DNA of 33,164 nucleotides from an uncultured Pseudomonadota bacterium. GTDB taxonomy: Bacteria; Myxococcota_A; Bradymonadia; Bradymonadales; Bradymonadaceae. Position 1 is the first letter of the stretch, and each line of letters starts with the position of its first letter. The notes beneath the pieces were generated by a model that worked only from the letters and a program-made list of their open reading frames with translations, had not been told where the DNA came from and did not search any database. The stretch covers positions 1 through 33,164 of the forward strand of contig CATLTV010000041.1 in assembly GCA_950059285.1 (NCBI GenBank), written 5' to 3'. The position numbers were made by a program, and so were the translations under genes. Positions 7,584 through 15,408 of this stretch are shown in pieces.

Positions 7584-9299
7584 GTGGGTACAGAAGAGCT
7601 TGTTGGGCAAGTCATAGCAGGTAAGTATCGTCTGGATAAGGTGATTGGTCGCGGGGGATTTGGTGAGGTGTACAGGGGTGAGCATTTGGCGATGCAGAGG
7701 CCTGTGGCGATCAAGGTTATTCCGTTAAGTCATGGTGAGCTGGGTTCGGAAGCGGGGCAAGAGAGGTTCTCGCAAGAGGCGAGGTTGGTGAGCCAGCTCA
7801 AGGCATCCTCGACGGTTGCAGTGTTTGATTATGGGGTAAGTCAGCGCGTGATTTATCTGGTGATGGAGCATATCAAGGGGGTGACATTAAAGCGTTATAT
7901 CAAGGGGATGAAGAGAGTGCCTGTGGCGCAGGCGATTACGTTTGCCATGGATATTCTCGAGAGTTTGGAGGAGGCGCATCATCTGGGGATATTGCACCGA
8001 GATCTGAAGCCCGCGAATGTGATGGTGTATGAGGATTTTCGTGGTGAGCGAAAGGTCAAGGTGTTGGACTTTGGCATCGCCAAGATGATGAACAGCAAGG
8101 ATAGCAAGATAGAAGCGCCTGGGGATTTGACCTCACAGCAAGGTTTTGTGGGGACGCCAAGGTATGCAGCGCCCGAGCAGTTGTTTAATCAGGGGCTTGG
8201 TCCTGTGACGGATATTTACGCGGTGGGTTTATTGTTGTGGGAGATGGTCGTTGGTGAGCCTGCGATTCCATTAAAAGAGTGGGGAGATTGTAGTCGATTC
8301 CACATCAAGAATGAGGCTACGCCCATGAGAATCCCCGAGGAGGCGGGTGTACCTGAGGGGTTACGGCGTGTGATTGAGAAGTCGGTGATGCGGTTTGTTT
8401 CGCAGCGTTATCAATCGGCAGGGGAGATGCGAGCGGCGTTAACGGCGGTGCAACGTGGTGAGCCTGTTGAGCAGGTGGGGGGCGTTGATCCGAGCGGTGT
8501 ATTTTTTGGACGAGGAGCGTTGTTAGATCCCAACCTGTCGCAGGGTGGTGATGTGATGGAGAGTGGTTTTCTGGACAACTTTGAAGGTGGTGAGGATGTG
8601 GAGAGGGCTCCTGTGCGAGAGCGTCGCCCTTCGAGGCAACCAAAGAACTCGTCATTGCTTGGCCGAGAGGGCTGGGGAGAGCTTGATCAGGGGGCGGTGT
8701 CAGCAGATGTGGCTCCATCATACAGGGAGCCTGTGGCGCCTACGCCAGTGAGTCCAACGGTAGAACGTGTACCAATGGGTGAGAAGAAGAAGCCGCCAGT
8801 GCTTATGCTTGTCGGGGGGGGAGTGCTCGTATTGGTGCTTGTTGTGGGCTATGTGATGTCCACATCTGGAGGAGAGCAAGAGGGGGAAGTTGAGACCTCG
8901 GTGGTGGATAATCTGCCCGAGGAGGAGGTGTTTGAAGTTCCAGAGGGGCGCTTTAACAAGGCTGGTATCTGGCTTGCGGTGCAGAGTTTGGGGTGGAAGA
9001 GAGTGTCAGGTGTGGAGCAGATCAATCTGGGTAACATGAGACAATCGACAGCGTTTTATGAGAAGCAGGGAGCGACCTGTGAGTTGACGCTTGTGGAGGC
9101 CAAGAGTGAGCCTGCATTGCATGAGCTTGTCAGAGAGGTCAAGGAGCCCACTGAAGTGGTGAGGTTTGATTATCGTGCGTTGAAGATCCACCCGGTCAAG
9201 GGGGCGCATGTGCAGGACCATGTGCGGGAGCTCAAGACATCGTTACGAGAGTACAGGAAAGATGTGATTCAGCTGGGGAATCAGGCTGGAGACAGATGA
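7584..9299 (+). CDS. Membrane-anchored Ser/Thr protein kinase (PknB-type), copy 1
   Basis: The protein has 571 aa. The N-terminal kinase domain (about residues 14-290) has the glycine loop GRGGFGEV (22-29), ATP lysine K44, HRDLKPAN with catalytic D140, DFG at 162-164 and the APE motif at 196-198, so it looks active. A linker of about 110 residues follows. One membrane helix lies at about 405-425 (VLMLVGGGVLVLVLVVGYVM). The C-terminal domain of about 115 residues should be outside the cytoplasm and contains SLGW, INLGNMRQST and VKEPTEVVRF. It resembles the C-terminal end of the next kinase and may be a sensor domain. The start is GTG 7584 after AGAGGG. Phosphorylation targets are unknown; the neighbouring sigma/anti-sigma pair is a plausible guess only. 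Confidence 0.9.
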   Translation: MGTEELVGQVIAGKYRLDKVIGRGGFGEVYRGEHLAMQRPVAIKVIPLSHGELGSEAGQERFSQEARLVSQLKASSTVAVFDYGVSQRVIYLVMEHIKGVTLKRYIKGMKRVPVAQAITFAMDILESLEEAHHLGILHRDLKPANVMVYEDFRGERKVKVLDFGIAKMMNSKDSKIEAPGDLTSQQGFVGTPRYAAPEQLFNQGLGPVTDIYAVGLLLWEMVVGEPAIPLKEWGDCSRFHIKNEATPMRIPEEAGVPEGLRRVIEKSVMRFVSQRYQSAGEMRAALTAVQRGEPVEQVGGVDPSGVFFGRGALLDPNLSQGGDVMESGFLDNFEGGEDVERAPVRERRPSRQPKNSSLLGREGWGELDQGAVSADVAPSYREPVAPTPVSPTVERVPMGEKKKPPVLMLVGGGVLVLVLVVGYVMSTSGGEQEGEVETSVVDNLPEEEVFEVPEGRFNKAGIWLAVQSLGWKRVSGVEQINLGNMRQSTAFYEKQGATCELTLVEAKSEPALHELVREVKEPTEVVRFDYRALKIHPVKGAHVQDHVRELKTSLREYRKDVIQLGNQAGDR

Positions 9300-9307
9300 A
9301 CCCAATT

Positions 9308-9339
9308 TTAAAGTAGTATCAAACGCCTAACTACTTTAA
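9308..9339. repeat. Intergenic inverted repeat between the two kinase genes
   Basis: TTAAAGTAGT (9308-9317) and ACTACTTTAA (9330-9339) are perfectly complementary, with a 12-base loop. The stem is AT-rich and has no T-run after it, so it is a weak terminator, a transcript-stability hairpin or an operator. It begins nine bases after the first kinase gene. Confidence 0.5.
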
Positions 9340-9438
9340 GGTGCGGAGCTGAAGTGGATAGAGTATGTTATTGGTTCTGGGAGAAATGAGCAGGAGTGAG
9401 CACAGATCCTCAGGGAGACGTCATAGGAGAGTTGGACC

Positions 9439-11154
9439 ATGAAACAGCCAGTGTACGCACCAGGTACGGTCATTGCGGACAAGTATCGAATCGATAAAGC
9501 GATCGCCCGTGGTGGATGCAGTATAGTGTACCGAGGCACACACATTGATATGCAGCGCCCGGTGGCGTTGAAGATCATGACGCCTGACGCGGCTGGTGAT
9601 GATGTGGCATGGACACAGCGATTTCAGCGCGAAGCCAAGCTGGCAAGTCAGCTCCGGCATCCCAACACGATCACGACCTATGATCATGGTAACGATCATG
9701 GTCTGTGGTACATCATCATGGAGTGGGTGGAGGGAGCATCGTTACGCAATGTGATCAAGGATCATGGCCCGATCGAGCCCGAGAGGTGTGCGAGGCTTAC
9801 TATCCAGATGTTGAAGAGTCTGGAGGAGGCGCATCGTTCAAAGATTTTGCACCGTGACATGAAGCCCTCCAATATTATGATTACCACGGACATGGATGGC
9901 GAGGAGCAGGTCAAGGTGTTGGACTTTGGTCTTGCCAAGTCTGATCCAACACAGATGGGTGGTGATTTTCTCAAGCTTACACGAGACGGCGACTTTGTAG
10001 GGACGCCACGTTACGCCTCGCCCGAGCAGCTCAAGGGGCGCCCCCTGACCAATGCGTCTGACATCTATGGTGTGGGCATGATCATGTGGGAGATGTTGAC
10101 AGGTCAGCCCGCTGTACCGCAGGTTGATTATGCGGTCTGTGTGGAGCATCACCTTGGTCCAAGGCCATGGACCTTGCCTCCTGGTCAGTATCCTCCAGGG
10201 TTGAGTATGATCGTGGAGAAGGCGCTGAGTAAGAATCCTGATGAGCGTTATGAGTCATGTCAGGAGATGCGTCAGGCGTTGCGCAGCTGGTTGGATTTGT
10301 CCTCAGGTATGGTGGGACAAGATTTTGACTTATTTGATGAAATAGACAGTCTTGGGGCTGGCTTTGAGAGTGATTCCATGGGGGCCGCACTCAGTGATGC
10401 GGTGTCGCTTGAGGATGAGCTCTTTGAGGAAGAGGTGCTTGCGCCGACCAAGAAAAACCCTTCACGCACTACATTGACGCAGATGAGCGTGGATGCGTTG
10501 AATGATGTGCAACTTGATGATGCTGCGGCCTCTTCAGAGGTTGAGGACGATGATGACTCCTTGTTACGCGCAGGCATGGGTCAGGAGGAGGAGAGCACCA
10601 AGAGCTTCACTGATATGTCGCGCAGAGATATTGAGCTTGATGCACAAGTGATGGGTCGCAAGCCAGCAGGGAGCACCATCGATCAGCAGCAAGCGCGCAT
10701 GACATCCTCATCAGAGCCAGAGAATAACAAGGCGCGCGTGTTTGGCGCTGTGGTGTTGGCGGTGATTTTGCTTGTCGTGGGTGCGGCGGGTTGGAAGGTC
10801 TTTATTGCGGCGGATGATTCGGGTGTGGCCAGCGTGAATAACGAGGCGCAGGCCAGCAGCATGATAGCATACCTCAAGGGTGCAGGTTGGACGCTTGAGC
10901 GAGAGCCTGCTCGTGTAGATATCGGGGCGTTGTCCCAGACAACGGTGCGCGTCAAGCAGGGGTTAATGGAGGCTGATCTGATCTTGTATGAGACTCCAGA
11001 GACGTCTTCTGCGCAGGAGCTTGAGGCGCAAGCCAAGGAGCCCACGCGCTCCTATCGTGTGGGGCAGTTGGTCGTGTGGATTACGCCTGTGGGGGATAGG
11101 GGCGAGTCTGCAGTGCAGAAGCTTCATCTGGTGTTACAGGGATATTCTCAATAA
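9439..11154 (+). CDS. Membrane-anchored Ser/Thr protein kinase (PknB-type), copy 2
   Basis: The protein has 571 aa, the same length as the previous kinase and clearly its paralogue. The glycine loop ARGGCSIV (23-30) is slightly altered, with Cys and Ser where Phe and Gly are usual. K45, HRDMKPSN with D140, DFG at 162-164 and SPE near 194 are kept, so activity is likely. An acidic linker of about 140 residues follows, then one membrane helix at about 433-453 (RVFGAVVLAVILLVVGAAGW). The C-terminal domain shares GAGW, DIGALSQTTVRVKQG and KEPTRSYRV with copy 1. ATG 9439 follows AGGAGAG. A tandem duplication with diverged linkers is the simplest origin. The role is unknown. Confidence 0.9.
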   Translation: MKQPVYAPGTVIADKYRIDKAIARGGCSIVYRGTHIDMQRPVALKIMTPDAAGDDVAWTQRFQREAKLASQLRHPNTITTYDHGNDHGLWYIIMEWVEGASLRNVIKDHGPIEPERCARLTIQMLKSLEEAHRSKILHRDMKPSNIMITTDMDGEEQVKVLDFGLAKSDPTQMGGDFLKLTRDGDFVGTPRYASPEQLKGRPLTNASDIYGVGMIMWEMLTGQPAVPQVDYAVCVEHHLGPRPWTLPPGQYPPGLSMIVEKALSKNPDERYESCQEMRQALRSWLDLSSGMVGQDFDLFDEIDSLGAGFESDSMGAALSDAVSLEDELFEEEVLAPTKKNPSRTTLTQMSVDALNDVQLDDAAASSEVEDDDDSLLRAGMGQEEESTKSFTDMSRRDIELDAQVMGRKPAGSTIDQQQARMTSSSEPENNKARVFGAVVLAVILLVVGAAGWKVFIAADDSGVASVNNEAQASSMIAYLKGAGWTLEREPARVDIGALSQTTVRVKQGLMEADLILYETPETSSAQELEAQAKEPTRSYRVGQLVVWITPVGDRGESAVQKLHLVLQGYSQ

Positions 11155-11249
11155 ATAAGCTTTGCAATTGGTCTAAATCGCAGTATGTGGATCGCGTGGC
11201 GTATGTTTCTGAGAAGGCGTGTGCCATGTGCACGTAGATACCACTTGAG

Positions 11250-11495
11250 ATGCGATTTATGGATTCTGGAGAAGAGTTAGAAGCAAGGGAGCTTGAGACC
11301 ATACGTGATGTATGTGTTGCTCATGGGCTTGAGTTACGTACAGCATACCGTCGTGGTGTGTTGTTGATACTCGTTCCCAGAAGTCTGGATGAGGTGCCTG
11401 ATTCTGGCGTGTTGCGTCAGATTGCAGAGGCTCTGGCTCAGGATAACGTCAGATATGTGGCGTTGTCGCTTGATGAAGATGGGGATGAGGCATGA
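11250..11495 (+). CDS. Small hypothetical protein coupled to larE
   Basis: The protein has 81 aa with an acidic C-terminus; I do not recognise the family. Hydrophobic segments VLLILVP and VRYVALSLD could be beta strands around the helix SGVLRQIAEALAQ, suggesting a small alpha/beta fold. The stop overlaps the larE ATG by four bases (ATGA), which points to translational coupling and makes a real gene likely. The start is ATG 11250 or ATG 11259; neither has a good Shine-Dalgarno sequence. A role with LarE is inferred from coupling alone. Confidence 0.65.
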   Translation: MRFMDSGEELEARELETIRDVCVAHGLELRTAYRRGVLLILVPRSLDEVPDSGVLRQIAEALAQDNVRYVALSLDEDGDEA

Positions 11496-12295
11496 GTATC
11501 AATAAGAAGATCGACCAGATTGTGGCCCAGATGCGTGAGCTTGATCAGGATGTCCTGGTGGCCTTTAGTGGTGGTGTGGACTCTGCCGTTGTCGCTGCGC
11601 TTGCGTATCGCGCGCTTGGTGATCGCAGTCTTGCCGTGACCGCAGTCAGTGAGACACTGGCTAGCCGCGAGCTTGATGAGGCCGTGAGCATCGCGCAAGA
11701 GATCGGGATCACACACAAGACGATCGCATTCAGTGAACTTGATGATAAGCGCTTTGTTGAGAACACCTCGGCAAGGTGCTTTTTTTGTCAGAGCATGCGA
11801 TTTTCTCAGCTTCAGGCGATGGGTGAGAAGCTTGGCTACGAGGTTGTCGCCTCGGGGAGCAATGCATCCGATCTTGGAGATCACCGCCCTGGCTTGAAGG
11901 CGATGGCGCAATTGCACGTGTATCAGCCGCTTCTGGAGCATGATGTTGACAAGGAGACGGTGCGTCAGATGGCCAAGGAGATGGGTTTGTCTGTGTGGGA
12001 TAAGCCTGCGGCGGCGTGTTTATCGTCCAGAATTCCGTATGGTACGAGCGTGACGACGGCCCGTTTGCAGCGTGTTGAGGATGCTGAAAACGTATTGTAT
12101 TCTCATGGGTTCAAGCACTTCAGGGTACGCGATCATGGCGGAGTGGCTCGCGTGGAGATCTCCACGATCGAGTTGGATGATGCGTTGTCTCCCACGATGT
12201 TGAGGAAGATATCAAAGGGGGTTTTGAGGGCTGGCTTTGATCATGTGACACTGGATCTTGTGGGGTATCGCACAGGGAGTTTGAACCCCACGTAA
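11492..12295 (+). CDS. larE: ATP-dependent sacrificial sulfur transferase LarE
   Basis: The protein has 267 aa. The PP-loop SGGVDS at residues 26-31 binds ATP. The signature PAAACLSSRIPYGTSVT contains Cys176, the position of the sacrificial cysteine that Lactobacillus plantarum LarE converts to dehydroalanine when it donates sulfur to the nickel-pincer cofactor. The pair C96-x2-C99 (RCFFCQ) is also present. By analogy this is a cysteine-type, single-turnover enzyme acting after LarB and before the nickel insertase LarC. Neither larB, larC nor larA is in the window, so the cofactor user is unknown. A good Shine-Dalgarno (GATGAGG) precedes ATG 11492 within the end of the upstream small gene. 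Confidence 0.88.
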   Translation: MSINKKIDQIVAQMRELDQDVLVAFSGGVDSAVVAALAYRALGDRSLAVTAVSETLASRELDEAVSIAQEIGITHKTIAFSELDDKRFVENTSARCFFCQSMRFSQLQAMGEKLGYEVVASGSNASDLGDHRPGLKAMAQLHVYQPLLEHDVDKETVRQMAKEMGLSVWDKPAAACLSSRIPYGTSVTTARLQRVEDAENVLYSHGFKHFRVRDHGGVARVEISTIELDDALSPTMLRKISKGVLRAGFDHVTLDLVGYRTGSLNPT

Positions 12296-12330
12296 CGCAC
12301 ATTACGTCGACCACACATGTGTGGTTGGTG

Positions 12331-12396
12331 AAGAAAAAAGAGAGAGGGGGCGGCCTATTGCTGACGCAATAGGCCGCCCCCTCTCTCTTTTTTCTT
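12331..12396. terminator. Very long perfect hairpin after larE
   Basis: Arms 12331-12361 and 12366-12396 are perfectly complementary over 31 bp with a TGAC loop. The outer ends are AAGAAAAAAG and its complement, and the core is GGGGGCGGCC-rich. It can terminate on both strands. Just before it (12310-12325) is a separate 16-bp perfect palindrome, ACCACACATGTGTGGT. Confidence 0.85.
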
Positions 12397-12397
12397 G

Positions 12398-12419
12398 TTT
12401 TTGGTTGACTGACCAAAAA
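12398..12419. promoter_or_regulatory. Operator-like palindrome 1 before the TetR gene
   Basis: TTTTTGGT and ACCAAAAA flank the centre TGACTG, giving 8-bp perfect arms. A near copy lies 52 bp downstream. Both sit in front of a tetR-family gene, so autorepression is likely. Confidence 0.6.
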
Positions 12420-12451
12420 CAGAACCTATCATCAAGTTCGTCAGGTTTTTT

Positions 12452-12469
12452 TTTGGTTGTATGACCAAA
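12452..12469. promoter_or_regulatory. Operator-like palindrome 2 before the TetR gene
   Basis: TTTGGT and ACCAAA flank TGTATG. Compared with the first site, the 16-base core TTGGTTGNNTGACCAA is shared. The centre-to-centre distance of 52 bp is about five helical turns, putting both sites on the same DNA face. It lies about 40 bases before the start codon. Confidence 0.6.
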
Positions 12470-12507
12470 TTAATGGCTTAAGATGTTGCTTTGATTGAGA
12501 GGTTGTT

Positions 12508-13122
12508 GTGAGTAAAAAGAGGGCTGCACGCAGAGCACAGATTATTTCAGGGGCGATCAGCGCGATCGCCGACCATGGTTACGAGCGCGCGACCATTCAG
12601 CGCATCGCCACACAGTGTGATATCACTCCTGGTCTGATTCACTATCACTTCAAGAACAAGCAAGAGATCCTTGTGGCTGTGCTGGAGGAGTTATCAGCTC
12701 GCCTGCTGGCTCGCTATGAAGCTTCGCTTCCAACTCAAGATGACACCTCCACCGTAGCAAATCAGGCCAGTAGCAGGATTGATGCATTTATCAGCGCGTT
12801 GTTGTCCAGGGAACTTGGCGAGGATCAGCATGCCCTTGCGTGTTGGGTGACGATCGCTGCGGAGTCGGTGCATTCCTCTGAAGTTCAAGTGCATTTTGAT
12901 GGTGTCATGCTTCAGCAGCATGCGTTGCTGTGTGAGGCGCTTGAGCAGGAGCATCGCTGCCAGCCTGCGCTTGCGCAGGAGATCGCCACGGCGATTTTGG
13001 CGCAGATCCAGGGTGTGTTTCTGCTCTCACAGGCTTCTCCTGCGTTGATGCGTGAGGGCTTTGCCTTGCGTCAGGTGCGTGCCTCGATTCGCGGCATGTT
13101 GATTCTTGCCATGGGCGTTTAA
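12508..13122 (+). CDS. TetR/AcrR-family transcriptional regulator
   Basis: The protein has 204 aa. The N-terminal DNA-binding domain spans about residues 8-56 (IISGAISAIADHGYERATIQ, then RIATQCDITPGLIHYHFKNK), a standard TetR helix-turn-helix, with the YHFKNKQEIL end closest to BetI-like members. The C-terminal ligand domain is all-helical and not assignable to a ligand. The start is GTG 12508 after GAGAGG. Two TTGGT/ACCAA palindromes upstream suggest autorepression. The downstream transporter on the same strand is the nearest candidate target, but I found no full copy of the palindrome in front of it. Confidence 0.88.
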   Translation: MSKKRAARRAQIISGAISAIADHGYERATIQRIATQCDITPGLIHYHFKNKQEILVAVLEELSARLLARYEASLPTQDDTSTVANQASSRIDAFISALLSRELGEDQHALACWVTIAAESVHSSEVQVHFDGVMLQQHALLCEALEQEHRCQPALAQEIATAILAQIQGVFLLSQASPALMREGFALRQVRASIRGMLILAMGV

Positions 13123-13261
13123 TACCTGTGGGTATGAGTTTTTCTTGTGGGTTGTAAGTTGTTTAAATGTTTTTGTTTTTGCTTCTTTGGTTTCATGCGT
13201 TCTTGTGTGTTTTCTTTGATGCTTCCTTCTTCATCACGCTCTGGAATCAAAAGGAGTGACT

Positions 13262-14557
13262 ATGCGTATGACAGGACAGGATGAGTTAAGCGCGGTCAAA
13301 AAGTTTGGTCTGTTGACGGCATTGTATATGGCGCAGGGTTTGCCGTTTGGTTTCTTTGTGCAGGCGTTGCCCGTGTTGTTGAGGGAGCAGGGTTTGTCCT
13401 TGCCTGCCATTGGGTTGACGAGTTTGTTGGCGTTGCCGTGGGCGTTGAAGTTTTTGTGGGCGCCGTGGGCGGACAGGGATGGTGCAAGGAGGAGGGTGAT
13501 TCTTGGGCTTCAGGCAAGTAGCGCGGTGTTGATGGTGGCGGTGTCTGCGCTGGACCCCTCCACGATGATGTGGTGGTTGCTTGGCGCGGTGTTGTTGACC
13601 AATTTTTTGGCGGCGACACAGGACATTGCGACGGATGGTCTTGCTGTGAAGTTGCTGAGCTTTGACCAGCGAGGCATTGGTAATGGCATTCAGGTTGGGG
13701 CATATCGTGTGGGGATGATTCTTGGCGGCGGCGTGCTGCTGGTGTTGTTTGATGCGCTGGGTTGGATGGCGACCTTTATCATGTTGGCGTTGATGATTGC
13801 GTTGACGATGGTGCCGTTGTTGATGTGCGCGCGTGTGGAAGAAGAGGTTGGTGGGCGTGATGTGGATGAGTCGGATGAGCATGCTTCGTTTGGTCAGCGT
13901 ATGGGGCAGATCGTCAGCTTTTTGAGGCGTCCACGGATGATGTGGTGGTTGTTGGTGTTGTTTTTGTACAAGTTTGGGGAGTCGCTTGCTGGGGGGATGT
14001 TGAGACCGTATCTGGTGGATTTGGAGTGGGGCAAGGATGACATTGGTTGGTTGTTAGGCGGCGCTGGGTTTACGGCGGGCTTGTTGGGGGCGTTGGCTGG
14101 AGGACTTGGTGCAAAGCATCTTGAGCGATGGCGCGCGTTGATTGGTTTTGGTGTGCTTCAAGTGATTGGTAATGCTTGTTATTTTGCGCTTTCGATGAGT
14201 GATGGTTTTACAGGTTATGTGTTGATGTCCGTGTTGGTTGAGCACTTTACAGGTGGGATGGCGACGGCCATTTTGTTCACGATGATGATGGATATGTGTG
14301 AGGAGAGGACGGCAGGCACGGATTACACGATTATGGCCAGCGTGGTGGTTTTGACGGTGGGGTTAGGGCAGGGCGTGAGTGGTTTTATTGCGAGCGAGGT
14401 GGGTTATGCGGGGGTGTTTGGCCTGGCTGTGGTGTTGGGTGGTGTGGGCGTGTTGATGATCTGGTTGTGGTTACGAGGGGTGGTGTTTGACGTATGGCAA
14501 GAAAAAACAAGCGAGTCCACCTCCGGGGTGGACTCGCTTGAGACGATCTTTCAGTGA
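13262..14557 (+). CDS. MFS transporter of the AmpG/PAT type
   Basis: The protein has 431 aa with about twelve membrane helices. The start region LYMAQGLPFGFFVQALPVLL, then LTSLLALPWALKFLWAPWAD and the later ATQDIATDGLAV, matches the peptidoglycan-fragment/acetyl-CoA transporter branch of the major facilitator superfamily. E. coli AmpG, which imports anhydromuropeptides, is larger (about 490 aa), so the substrate is uncertain. ATG 13262 is chosen because AAGGAG ends five bases before it; a GTG two codons earlier overlaps that Shine-Dalgarno. The last codons, after the final helix, lie in a terminator-like hairpin (14508-14540). That makes the C-terminal tail QEKTSESTSGVDSLETIFQ look like a by-product of DNA structure. 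Confidence 0.8.
   Translation: MRMTGQDELSAVKKFGLLTALYMAQGLPFGFFVQALPVLLREQGLSLPAIGLTSLLALPWALKFLWAPWADRDGARRRVILGLQASSAVLMVAVSALDPSTMMWWLLGAVLLTNFLAATQDIATDGLAVKLLSFDQRGIGNGIQVGAYRVGMILGGGVLLVLFDALGWMATFIMLALMIALTMVPLLMCARVEEEVGGRDVDESDEHASFGQRMGQIVSFLRRPRMMWWLLVLFLYKFGESLAGGMLRPYLVDLEWGKDDIGWLLGGAGFTAGLLGALAGGLGAKHLERWRALIGFGVLQVIGNACYFALSMSDGFTGYVLMSVLVEHFTGGMATAILFTMMMDMCEERTAGTDYTIMASVVVLTVGLGQGVSGFIASEVGYAGVFGLAVVLGGVGVLMIWLWLRGVVFDVWQEKTSESTSGVDSLETIFQ
14508..14540 (-). terminator. Hairpin terminator on the minus strand, inside the 3' end of the MFS gene
   Basis: CAAGCGAGTCCACC (14508-14521) pairs perfectly with 14527-14540. Read on the minus strand, the stem is followed by TGTTTTTTCTTG, a typical T-run; on the plus strand there is no T-run. 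It would serve leftward transcripts such as that of the lipoprotein gene. Confidence 0.6.
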
Positions 14558-14572
14558 ACCTGGAGTGTAATA

Positions 14573-14697
14573 AAGAACTGGTCGGAAATGCTTGTATGAA
14601 GCGCGTAGTTTGGTGTCGAAAAACAGAATGTAACAAGAGCTACTATTCTTGTTTTTCGTTTCTTGGACTACACGCTTTCTTCGACCAGCTCCTTCTC
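14573..14697. repeat. 125-bp imperfect inverted repeat between convergent genes
   Basis: The left half (AGAACTGGTCG, GAAGCGCGTAGT, CGAAAAACAGAATGTA) matches the complement of the right half (GAGCTGGTCG, GAAAGCGTGTAGT, CGAAAAACAAGAATAGTA) with a few indels. CAAGA (14634-14638) and TCTTG form a small hairpin at the apex. It fills the gap between the MFS stop (14557) and the lipoprotein stop (14707). It may be a two-way terminator or a MITE-like element; I saw no clear target-site duplication. Confidence 0.6.
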
Positions 14698-14706
14698 CAT
14701 CACGTT

Positions 14707-15186
14707 CTAGTTATCTGTGGTGATTGCTTTTTCGCAGTCGACCTGGAAGGAGTTTCCGGTGCCATTGAGTTTGGTGACACCAAAGTCGTTGCCGTTGTGG
14801 TCCTGTTTGAAGCTCAGGGAGAAGAGGCGGCAGTAGGATTTGCCTTCAAGGTGAGTGACGACATCGGTGGGGATGACACGATGTGTGATGACGCCGCTGA
14901 CGGGGTGGTATTTGATGTCCCAATCTGCTGCGGTGATGGTGATGGCGCGGACGTCTTCTTTCCAGCCTGCATCGGCGAGCGCGGCGACCATGGATTCCTC
15001 GAGAGCAGGGTCATCCATTTTTGCGGGGGTCATGGTGCGTGCGACGCTCTCGCCTGTTTCAGGGTCGGTGGTTGTTTGTTTGGTTGAACCAGGATTAACA
15101 AACTCGGCCTGAGCTTTTTGTAACTGTGCACATCCAGTGATGCCTGTAAGTGTAAGTGCTGCAAGGATAAGCGCGAGCTTTTTCAT
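14707..15186 (-). CDS. Putative outer-membrane lipoprotein of unknown function
   Basis: The protein has 159 aa. The signal peptide MKKLALILAALTLTGITGC ends in the lipobox I-T-G-C, so Cys19 is the lipidated residue. Alanine at +2 argues against inner-membrane retention. The mature part contains DDPALEESMVAALADAGW and ends in an acidic tail; two more cysteines (in SYCRLF and VDCEKA) could form a disulfide. The family is not recognised. I chose the ATG whose first base is 15186 because AAGGTGAG lies seven bases upstream; a GTG four codons earlier overlaps this site. It is convergent with the MFS gene. Confidence 0.75.
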   Translation of the reverse strand: MKKLALILAALTLTGITGCAQLQKAQAEFVNPGSTKQTTTDPETGESVARTMTPAKMDDPALEESMVAALADAGWKEDVRAITITAADWDIKYHPVSGVITHRVIPTDVVTHLEGKSYCRLFSLSFKQDHNGNDFGVTKLNGTGNSFQVDCEKAITTDN

Positions 15187-15340
15187 GATTTTTCTCACCT
15201 TGTGGAAATATGATGTTGATTTTGACGTGCGGTACGGGACGTTGATTGTACAAAAGACACATGTAACTGCAATCTTTAAATGTTGTAAAACATCTATGGT
15301 TTCATATGATTTTAATTGTTATTAGTTATTGTTGTTTTGA

Positions 15341-15408
15341 TGTATGATGTGTTGGTAGAAAAAAACGGCTTGAAAAAAGTCAGCAAAACAGGCTAGTTAT
15401 CAACTACA
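15341..15408 (+). promoter_or_regulatory. CRISPR1 leader (conserved part)
   Basis: These 68 bases directly precede the first repeat and match 31858-31925, in front of CRISPR2, with only two mismatches. Further upstream the two sequences diverge. TATGAT at 15343-15348, conserved in both leaders, could be a -10 box. The end TTATCAACTACA at the repeat junction is where Cas1-Cas2 would insert. The rest of the gap back to the lipoprotein start (15187-15340) is AT-rich and shows no gene. Confidence 0.8.

Noticed and set aside
14554-15087. Plus-strand frame of 177 codons opposite the lipoprotein gene
   Set aside because: The minus frame has a signal peptide, a lipobox and a Shine-Dalgarno sequence; the plus frame has none and is rich in Cys/Asp/Gly as expected of an antisense shadow.
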